Source: Sepiola atlantica (Eukaryota > Mollusca > Cephalopoda > Sepiida > Sepiolidae). Taken from it: a stretch of 64,000 bases of DNA. This document shows positions 57,010-64,000 of the stretch, one piece after another. The notes under the pieces were generated by a model. That model was not told where the DNA came from, searched no databases, and worked only from the letters and a program-made list of their open reading frames with translations. The DNA lies in contig OY744519.1 in NCBI GenBank assembly GCA_963556195.1, positions 111,898,145-111,962,144 on the forward strand. Direction: 5' to 3'. The translations under genes and the position numbers were made by a program. The first letter of the stretch is position 1. Every line of letters starts with the position of its first letter.

Positions 57010-57640
57010 TATCATGATATTCAGTTTAACGTCCGTTTTACATGCTGGCATGTGTTGGATGGCTTTTAGAAATTGACTTTAAAACTAACTTATCTCTGTC
57101 CAAGTCTTTACTTATCTCTCTTTCTCCCAAATACATCCTTATCACTTCCTTCCATGTTTTTCTGTGCCTTCCTCTGCCAACTGACCTTATTACGTCAACT
57201 GTTCTACACTTATTAACATACGAACTCCCAGCCATTCTTTCAATGTGATCATACTAATGAATTCTCCTGCTCTGTGCATATCTCCGTATCTTGTCCAGAT
57301 TTATTCTTCTTCTGATCTACTCAGATCTAAGCCTATCTTTAAGACTCACATTACACATCTATCGTATCATCTTCATATTATTTCTCTCCATGCAACGCAT
57401 ATCCTCAACCCTCACTGGCCAGGTTTCACTTCCATAGATGATCACACTGAGTACACCTGCCAAGTAGAGTCTTTCCTTGGTCGACAATGTTAGCGCTTTG
57501 CCGGTTTGTAATAGCAGAAGTTTCATAAACTGACTCTATACAATCTTAACTTTCCCAACACATTAGCACCAGCTCCTCCCTGTGTTCCAATAACATCACC
57601 AGTGTCTGAAATTGACATCAGAGCGGGGAGTTCGCCCTGG
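57010..57640 (-). pseudogene. LINE RT C-terminal fragment, related to 9,850 copy
   Basis: The minus-strand frames read VIGTQGGAGANVLGKLRL (compare DTIGAQGC at 10,240), then after several breaks VGRGRHRKTWKEVIRMYLGE and REISKDLDRDKLVLKSISKS, the 'GR.RKTW.E.VR.DL..RGIS.......W.S' end. It terminates near the GTTTAACGTCCG... sequence and a CAT-rich tail at 57,003-57,020, matching the (GAT)n end of the other copy. Confidence 0.7.
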
Positions 57641-58064
57641 GAGTGTTCACAACTACTGAGTCACTTGGATATTCAAAACTGTATGCCCACTGAGTAGCAA
57701 AACAAATGACAGATAATACAGAACGAAAAGGTTAAAATATTACACTGAGATAGTTGAAATAAAAGAGAAAATTCTGATTTTAATGGTTTCTAACTGGTTG
57801 TTAAACTTGAGTTCATCATTATTAATCAGAATCAAAAAGGCAATCAATGGAATGGCATCATCAGACGTTTCCAAAGACAAAAAATGTTCAAGGCATAAAA
57901 ATCCTCTGGAAATAAATCATGGTGGGTGTCTTTAAGGATTCCCAGGACGTTTGTCCTGTCGATGTCTTGCCAAGAGAAGAAACAGTCAAGTCTAAAAGAT
58001 TTATTTAGGCTTTTAAAAGACCCAGAGCATAAATCTGCCATGTAAGACTAAATCTGGAGACGAA
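57641..58064. other. No gene assigned
   Basis: An open minus-strand frame at 57,844-58,041 has fairly ordinary composition (LFPEDFYALNIFCLWKRL) but is unrecognised. It may be another element remnant. Confidence 0.3.
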
Positions 58065-58395
58065 TAAATTTCTCCATCAAGATAACAATATCAGACTTCA
58101 TTTGGATTCAGAACAAGTGGGATAACCAACTCTTTCTGGTGGACAACTTTGTTGCATTCTCCCTTCTCATCTGATTTAGCACCTTCAGATTTCCCCTATT
58201 TGGCTCAACAATAGAGAGAAAGATTTCACGGTGTTAATGAAGAAGTAAAAACTGCTGTAAGGAATTGGCTACAGCAGCCAATTGACTTTCATAAAACTGT
58301 CTTCATTGAAAGTGGAAAACTCCCATTGAAAGAACTGATGAATATATTGAGAAGTATCGATATGAATCTGTTATGTATCGATATAGTTTGATGTA
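58065..58395 (+). pseudogene. Mariner transposase C-terminal fragment
   Basis: FLHQDN at about 58,073 corresponds to the 'LH(Q)DNARPH' motif with the second catalytic Asp. HSPFSSDLAPSDF at about 58,155-58,195 is the 'YSPDLAPSDFHLF' motif holding the third catalytic Asp of Tc1/mariner transposases. ERFHGVNEEVKTAVRNWL, QQPIDFHKT and then SGKLPLKELMN follow as the '.F....EV..AV..WL......F...GI..L..R' tail. Frameshifts and a stop after the DLAPSDF motif show it is inactive. No inverted repeats found. Confidence 0.75.
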
Positions 58396-59238
58396 CAATA
58401 TATTTGATTGTGTTGCTTATTTTGTTTATTTGATAAAACGAATTGCATTATTTTAAGACTCACCCTCACCGAGCAATACTTGCAAAGCATGCCATACTTG
58501 TGTACGGGATGGTTACAATAACTTCAGTCTTATAGTTAATATGATGAAGATTAATCCAAGGTTTTGAGATCCCCTCACTTAACATCAACGAATCTTATCC
58601 AGCTTTACAGCAAAATCATCCAGAGGACATATCATCATACACTCACCTTTAGTAAAATGCTGGCAAAAGTATGGAAAAGAACAAACACAGGATGCTCGCT
58701 TTGAGCACACTTCTATCAGGCAGTAAAACTCAGCTAACGTTTGCTAGACATGAGAAATGCCTCTTTGTGTATCATTTCCTGCCTTTGATATATTCTCCAG
58801 ATTTGCTACAAGACCACATAATACATTAAAAAGCTGATTTGCGATATACAGCTCCATTCCATATACTCTCTGTTGAAGCAGGGCGTGCATGATTGACCTA
58901 ATGGATACAGTCGCAGAATATGTAAATCCTTTATTGTGGTCAATGCAAAGGAAAGTGTCATTATTTATCAATTTCTGATACCAGGTACCATAGATAAGTT
59001 TGTGAGTTCAATATCTACATTTGACAATATTGCGTATGCATTCCATCTATTCGAAGTATTATCAGACAGTAGAAACTATTACAATTCAGTATGGTTTTCG
59101 CTGCTGGACCAGTAATTCTTTTTCTTTTCTCTTGTCTGCATGAATGTATGTTTTATTCGAGCCAGATACATTACACAACGGTTTTACTCTTATTTTCTAT
59201 TATTCATCCACATTTGCAATTCTGAATATTCATGCTAG
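58396..59238. other. No gene seen; tRNA-like fragment of family T
   Basis: GCATGATTGACCTAATGGAT at about 58,887 repeats the start of family T. The B box is missing. Nothing else recognised. Confidence 0.4.
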
Positions 59239-59275
<37 letters not shown>

Positions 59276-59348
59276 TTAAGATTTATATATATATATATTT
59301 AAGATTTATATATATATATAAGATTTATATATATATATATAATTTAAG

Positions 59349-59391
<43 letters not shown>

Positions 59392-59393
59392 AG

Positions 59394-59424
<31 letters not shown>

Positions 59425-59428
59425 TAAG

Positions 59429-59459
<31 letters not shown>

Positions 59460-59525
59460 TAAGATTTATATATATATATATATATATATTTAAGATTTAT
59501 ATATATATATATATATTTAAGATTT
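59239..59525 (+). repeat. Compound satellite: (TA)n blocks separated by TTTAAGATTTA
   Basis: Nine or so (TA)n blocks of varying length alternate with the spacer TTTAAGATTTA (twice shortened to AGATTTA). The spacer is nearly invariant while the TA number varies. Confidence 0.9.
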
Positions 59526-59679
59526 ATAGTCTTAACAGTAGAGCACTGTTTGAAATTACAATATTGTTGTCACCCTGCGACAAAGCAAAGTTCCGCTCAT
59601 GCATAGAACACTGTTGATATCATAACGCTTAACCCCGCTTCCTGGGTAAGTGTATCTTAATTTCAATTACTATCTGTGA

Positions 59680-59855
59680 TGATTTCTCGCGGCCATGTTG
59701 GTCTGAGAGTAGGCTTTGTAATTCTAAGCTCAATCTACACACTGCATTCGAGCCCATGCGACCACCTGAAACCACTACCTCCTGCACTGATGAGGTTAGA
59801 AGTTCGAAACAGCTTCGTCTGTAGGTATAAAACACTTTAATATTTTAATTAAAAA

Positions 59856-59860
<5 letters not shown>
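59680..59860 (+). repeat. tRNA-headed repeat F3 with hammerhead, ends in (TA)n
   Basis: TGTTGGTCTGAGAGTAGG (A-box side) and GCATTCGAGCCC at 59,743-59,754 (B box) form a tRNA-like head of about 70 nt. Some 25 nt later the hammerhead begins. GTATAAAACACTTTAATATT leads into (TA)n at 59,862-59,900. Inferred Pol III-type SINE with a ribozyme, as in the schistosome Sm-alpha repeats. Confidence 0.7.
59781..59825 (+). ncRNA. Hammerhead ribozyme candidate in F3 (best core)
   Basis: CCTGCA, CTGATGA at 59,787-59,793, stem II from GGTTAGAAGTTC at 59,794-59,805 (outer G-C and G-U pairs, one U-U mismatch), GAAA at 59,806-59,809, stem III AC/GT with loop AGCTTC, C59,819 as cleavage base in a GTC triplet, then TGTAGG. 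TGTAGG pairs with CCTGCA through six pairs (one G-U). Every conserved catalytic-core base of a type I hammerhead is present. Confidence 0.75.
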
Positions 59861-59898
<38 letters not shown>

Positions 59899-59903
<5 letters not shown>

Positions 59904-59935
59904 TCCCAATCCAGCGTTGCCTGGGAGTATTTGTA
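59899..59935 (-). mobile_element. Helitron-like 3' terminus
   Basis: The minus strand reads ACTCCCAGGCAACGCTGGAT then TGGGA and CTGAT (59,899-59,903), a GC-rich hairpin and CTRRT end abutting the (TA)n array. Confidence 0.45.
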
Positions 59936-60884
59936 CTTGCAATATGTTCAAAGCTGTTTTTTTTAGTCTTAAATATATAAATAATGAGATATCTAAATAA
60001 AAATGGCAATGCAATAGCCGTCGTTTCATTGCGTTTTTGTTCATGAAGACAAATTGGTATAAAATTATTAAAATCAGTGTAAAGCTAACATCTTTTAAAA
60101 AACAGAATGGGTTGTTTACAAAAAAAAGTATGAAGAAAGGCTGCAATTTCTACAAATTATGTGTAAAAAATGAAAGAAAAAAAGAACAGGAAAAAAAGAA
60201 CAGGAAAAAAAGTAAACATCTATAAATTGCTGAATATATTCATTTCAAGTGACTAAACATGGAACCAGAAAAAATGCATTAGATACTCCAGCCGTGGTTC
60301 GAACTCACATCTCTAATTGTTTTGTTTCTAGCTCTAAGACAACCGTTGCAAATATACAAGTATTAATTCGATTTAACCTAGAAATGAAGCACGTTGCATT
60401 CACTTTATTTATTTCCTTCTTTTTTGGTCTAGGCATAAGTACAATATAGTCGGGGAGGAAAAGAATATAGTTCTGTTTAAATATGGCGATGTAGTGCATT
60501 TATGAAAAGGTGTTATTTTACGATATCTCAAAATCGGAATTAAATCTAGATTTAAAGAAGGACTCATATAAAAAGGTATGTTGTAAAAAAAAGAAGACAG
60601 CATGCAACGATTAGCAAGTAATTCTGCTCGTCTCATTACAGAAAAACATTAGTTTAAATAGTTGTTATAAACGAACATGTGTTACGATAGACTACATCAT
60701 GTTTCAAATTAACTGTAGTGAAGTACGTTATTATAGTACCAATAACATAGTACAACAGTAATAAATGAAAATTGGCTAGTCAGAATAAATGTTTGATGTA
60801 TGAGATTATATGCTATTTAGGCCCAATTTAAAAAATCTGATAAAATAACTTTACATGATCTATCTATCTATCTATCTATCTATC

Positions 60885-60942
<58 letters not shown>
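59936..60942. other. No gene seen; tRNA-like string and simple repeats
   Basis: On the minus strand at about 60,270-60,360, GCAACGGTTGTCTTAGAGCT and GAGTTCGAACCACGG have A/B-box character, with no hammerhead downstream. (ATCT)n, (TA)n and (TG)n lie at 60,860-60,942, bordering FB1 copy 2. Confidence 0.4.
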
Positions 60943-60945
<3 letters not shown>

Positions 60946-61367
60946 AATGACAAACGGAAAACAGGTTAAAGTGCAGGAGAAAAACAAAAACAAGAGATTT
61001 GACCGGTTTCGTTCGTGTTGGCAAACGTCTTCAGAAAAAGTGAAGATTTGGAAATAATTTTATTTTGAAGGCACACACATGGGAGGAGGAAAGGATGATC
61101 CGATTGGACCATATGAGAAGACTTTAAGTGACATTGAAATATGACAAGTGGGTGACACATTCTTCTTCATTTCTTCTTCTTCTTTTTATATTTTTATTTA
61201 TTTTCTTTTTCTTTTTCACTTTCACACCTACTGAGCTAGTATGGGGAAGGCGGTGGGCAGAGGGGTAAAAGGCGATAAGAGGGAAGAAGTTTTCCGTTTG
61301 TCATTTTTCACACATTTTGTCTACCACGGCATTTCATTTTCATGAATTATCGTGTACCTTACCCCAT
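60943..61367. repeat. Foldback element FB1, copy 2 (opposite orientation)
   Basis: It is the reverse complement of copy 1 at 51,653-52,063 and very similar to it over most of the length. It starts TGAAAAATGACAAACGGAAA and ends GAATTATCGTGTACCTTACC next to (TA)n. Its right part has an additional T/C-rich and G-rich insert at 61,160-61,290. Confidence 0.8.
60998..61036 (-). ncRNA. Hammerhead-like motif in FB1 copy 2
   Basis: On the minus strand: TTT, CTGAAGA, extra C, stem II GTTTG/CGAAC with loop CCAACA (one G-U), GAAA, ACCGGT palindrome, C, AAA. Stem II is longer than in copy 1, consistent with selection or ancestry for a helix. Confidence 0.4.
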
Positions 61368-62297
61368 ATATATATATATATAATGGAGATTTGATAGTTG
61401 TCTGTCTGAAGGCGAAACTGTACTATTATTATTATTTTTAATGCTCAATTCAGTTTACTATTTTAGACTAATGTACTCTATTTCAAAGTTCAATTCAAGT
61501 GTGTGTAGGGGGTAATGTAGGATCTGTTCTTTTATCATGATACCAACCTCCCAGGCATTACCCCCTCATTTAAGGGGTAGTGTAGTATGTGTTCGTCCAT
61601 CCTGTTTTGTTTTGGGAGAGTAGTGTATTATTTATATCGTTAATCATATTTATGCTTGCATATGTAATAGATACATACAAACGGGTGTTAGATCCCTCTG
61701 TATCTCAAGTCATAAATGCAAACCCATATAAGTTAACATATCAAACTGTAAAATATTAATTCGGACTTTGACCACAAATGGGCAAATAAGTTAAATTGTG
61801 TTCTTTGAAATTCAGTTTTCTTGACAGTTAGTTTGAAAGGCTTTAAAAAGAAGCGTTTCCCCCCCTTTGTTTTTAGTTTGAAAAAAGAAAACACAACAAC
61901 AACAAAAAAACAAAAGACGACATTATGCATAAAATATTTTCGTTTAGACCTTGCAAATATGCATGTCTAATAGTGTGTTTGTGGTTATCCGAAAGAAAAG
62001 GGAATAGAAAAGTAAGAGAGAGAAACATTCCATAGAAATGATAGAGTGTGATGTTGACACTGATCGATAACGATGTAAACAATATCTAAGGATGCAGTAA
62101 AGCACTTTTTGTTAACAAAAGTACGTTTCATATGTAAGACGACGGCCTTTTTACACATGTGGGAAATGAATAATTAATTTTGAGCTTATTCAGCTTCAGA
62201 TTGGTTACAGATAAGTTCAACAGAATAGCATTACTTGATCCATATATTGAATAGTCATTGTATCAGGTTTGGACATACATAAATAAGTTTAATTCAG

Positions 62298-62299
<2 letters not shown>
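61368..62299. other. No gene seen
   Basis: GTAGGGGGTAATGTAGGAT and the inverted-like ATTACCCCCTCATTTAAGGG near 61,504-61,580 may form a weak foldback. Otherwise AT-rich DNA with no coding signal. Confidence 0.4.
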
Positions 62300-62351
<52 letters not shown>

Positions 62352-62425
62352 AAAGGAAGGATGAGAGTAATCCGACGTAATGGGAAATGAAAAAGGAAAA
62401 AAACCAAGAGATATTTTTTATATAT

Positions 62426-62467
62426 TCATCAACGTTTCGTCTTTATTGTAAGACTTCCTCAGGATGA
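62426..62467 (-). ncRNA. Hammerhead-like ribozyme candidate, FB2 left arm
   Basis: Minus strand: TCATC (stem I), CTGAGGA core, extra A, stem II GTCTT/AAGAC with loop ACAATA, GAAA, ACGT palindrome, T as cleavage base, GATGA pairing perfectly with TCATC. Only the extra A between core and stem II is non-canonical. Confidence 0.55.
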
Positions 62468-62577
62468 TAATTTGAAGAAAAATGTCATGCAAGTACATCG
62501 AAATTTTGGGTTCCTTATCACCCCATCATGTCAACCCAAAATTTCGATGCACTTGCATGAAATTTTTCTTCAAATTA

Positions 62578-62620
62578 TCGTCCTGAGGAAGTCTTACAAT
62601 AAAGACGAAACGTTAATGAA
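62578..62620 (+). ncRNA. Hammerhead-like ribozyme candidate, FB2 right arm
   Basis: Same elements as the left arm (CTGAGGA at 62,583-62,589, GTCTT/AAGAC, GAAA at 62,607-62,610, ACGT). Stem I is weakened here by one change on each strand (CGTC / AATGA). Confidence 0.45.
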
Positions 62621-62660
62621 TATATAAAAAATATCTCTTATGTTTTTCCTTTTTCATTTC

Positions 62661-62705
<45 letters not shown>

Positions 62706-62707
<2 letters not shown>

Positions 62708-63140
62708 GTTAGGTATGTGTACGTGTTTTTATATTCATATGTATAGGATAATCTCCTAAACTAATGAACATATCATTATGAATTTTGGAATATATATTCT
62801 AGGCAACACGGTGAGTAACATGGGCACATTATTTTTTTCATAAACTTTAATATTTATTATACGTATGTGTATATGTCTCTATATATATTTTGTTGTGAGG
62901 ATAAACTCCTAAACTAATAAACTGGTGATTATGAATTTTTTAATTTATATTCTCGGCAGCCCGGTGAGAAACATAGGCATATTATGTTTCTGTGTTATTT
63001 TTTACAATTTAGGAGGTGCATGTATATAAAATTAGGTATGCGTATATGTTTACATATTTCTATGTATAGGAGTCCCTCATAAATAAATTAACCGATCATT
63101 ATGAATTTGGGAACAAAACTTCTAGGTGTAAGGTGGGTAA
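62706..63140 (+). mobile_element. Helitron-like family R left ends, three in tandem
   Basis: Three successive pieces begin near 62,706, 62,855 and 63,020. Each has the TATGT.TATA...GGA(T/G)(T/A) then CTCCTAAACTAAT and CATTATGAATTTTGGAA landmarks. Each breaks off after about 130-150 bp. Confidence 0.6.
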
Positions 63141-63144
63141 TATC

Positions 63145-64000
63145 TTCTTCTTCTTCTTTCGTTTGCTTCACAGCATCTCACTGTTAGATCACCAGCTCGG
63201 TTGAGAAAGCCATGCTAATGTTTTGTTGTCTAGCGCAGCTATGACGGCTGAGCCGTTGGGTGGTCAATATTTAAGGCATGACTCGATGATGTGGTCTACT
63301 GTCTGTTCAGAGTGACCACAGTCGCAGACAGCCGAGTCCCTGAGTCACCATATTTTCATGGTCGCGGCGAAACGGCCGACACCTGTCCTGAGGCAGTTGA
63401 GCATTGTCCACTGCTGGCGAGGGAGGTCCATGCCTGGTAGGTTATCCGGGTCCTCCACAAATCTGTGCAACCTTGATTTGTCTGCTGCCTGCCATTCCTC
63501 CGTCCAGCAACGTTTCAGCCAGATTTGTTTTGTGACGTCACCGGGTGTTGAAAGCAGGAGCTGGTGAGCATACTCCGAGAATGGGCGTCGTGACTTCAGG
63601 CGAGCTCGTGGAGGGGTCTCTGTGCGAGCTTGTGGAAAAGGTGGTTCTCATCGATAGTGGCCTTTTTTGACAGTGCAAGGACAACCGCCTCACAGCGCAG
63701 GGTTGGTGGTGCGATGCCGGCGAGAATCGGTAGTTCGCTGATTGGTGTGGCGCGTAAGCAGCCAGAGACTGTGCGTAAGGCGGTGTTGAGTGTTACATCC
63801 AGCTTCTTGGTGTGGGAGCTCCTGCACCAGGCTGGGGAGCAGTACTCGGCGGCGGTAAAGGCTACTGCCTGGGTAGATATGCACAGTGTCTTGGTTGAGG
63901 CACCTCAGGTGGTACCAGCTAGGCAGCGTATTAGAGCGACACGGGTTGATGTCATGGCAGACAGGTTTTCCAGGTGTTGCCGGAACGTCAGCGTGGAGGA
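63145..64000 (-). pseudogene. LINE RT C-terminal part, continues beyond the window
   Basis: This is the only GC-rich stretch of the window. On the minus strand the order is a reading like 'AEYCSPAWC' with SSHTKKLDVTLNTALRTVSG, CLRATPISELPILAGIAPPT and LRCEAVVLALSKKATIDENH. The end follows as WRDSAVCDCGHSEQTVDHII then ESCLKY, the terminal 'W.....CDCG..EQT..HI...C' zinc knuckle. A few stops and frame changes are present, but it is far less decayed than the other LINEs. The palm and 5' part lie to the right of the window. Confidence 0.75.

Larger units (their letters stand above)
62300..62704. repeat. Foldback element FB2 between two (TA)n arrays
   Basis: Arms 62,372-62,517 and 62,535-62,664 are inverted (TGGGAAATGAAAAAGGAAAA at the left outer end, CTTTTTCATTTCCCA at the right). 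A spacer of under 20 bp lies between them. (TA)n at 62,300-62,348 and 62,663-62,704 abut each outer end. Confidence 0.9.

Noticed and set aside
60265..60360. tRNA gene on the minus strand
   Set aside because: A and B boxes are recognisable, but acceptor and anticodon stems do not pair. Treated as SINE-like debris.
1..64000. CRISPR arrays, operons, bacterial promoters and terminators
   Set aside because: The sequence is clearly eukaryotic and repeat-derived. No spaced direct-repeat array or bacterial gene layout is present.

Overview
The window looks like intergenic or deep intronic DNA from an animal with a large, repeat-rich genome. A cephalopod mollusc, probably an octopus or a close relative, is the best guess. 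The base composition is AT-rich, with very long (TA)n arrays. There are many decayed LINE 3' ends of several clades, often ending in (GAT)n or (CAT)n. There are also tRNA-, 5S- and U2-related short repeats. Around 57,015-57,060 the strand reads a 'TTTAACGTCCG...CATGCTGGCATG' type sequence that I associate with octopus and squid genomes. The species assignment is inference from repeat content only.

I find no complete protein-coding gene. The best exon candidate is a terminal exon on the minus strand at 48,397-48,646, with a good splice acceptor and an 82-residue tail. Weaker candidates lie at 7,168-7,359 and 31,190-31,595. Everything else with protein homology is transposon debris. Minus-strand LINE fossils lie at 2.8-3.6, 8.9-9.3, 11.7-12.4, 13.8-15.6, 20.2-20.8, 32.9-35.2, 39.3-39.8, 40.6-40.8, 41.0-41.3, 50.1-50.5, 57.0-57.6 and 63.1-64.0 kb. 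Plus-strand LINE fossils lie at 9.85-10.7 and 52.3-53.8 kb. The rest are a Helitron helicase fragment (8.15-8.42 kb), a mariner transposase fragment (58.1-58.4 kb) and Penelope-like endonuclease tails (43.5 and 51.3 kb).

The most interesting signal is a set of small repeats that carry hammerhead-ribozyme-like cores (CTGANGA, stem II, GAAA, stem III, UH). I see seven sequence families: 4.78-4.94; 19.86/23.33/29.7/29.95; 40.81 and 51.0; 51.65 and 60.95; 55.08/55.47; 59.69; and 62.35 kb. Three of them have a tRNA-like head with A and B boxes placed upstream of the ribozyme, the architecture known from the schistosome Sm-alpha repeat. Several others are foldback (inverted) pairs bounded by (TA)n arrays. 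In many, stem III is a loopless palindrome (ACGT, AATT, ACCGGT, ACACGTGT). This agrees with the dimeric type I hammerheads reported from Penelope-like elements and retrozymes, and Penelope-like fragments lie beside them. One locus is a 170-bp perfect palindrome holding two head-to-head ribozyme candidates.

Other repeats of note are three 5S rRNA-derived copies that share non-5S changes, repeats headed by the 5' end of U2 snRNA, a non-autonomous Helitron family with recognisable termini, a 10-copy 46-bp array, a 4-copy 75-bp minisatellite open on both strands, and a (TCG)n array. All functional statements about the RNAs are structural readings by eye. No covariance search or alignment was run.
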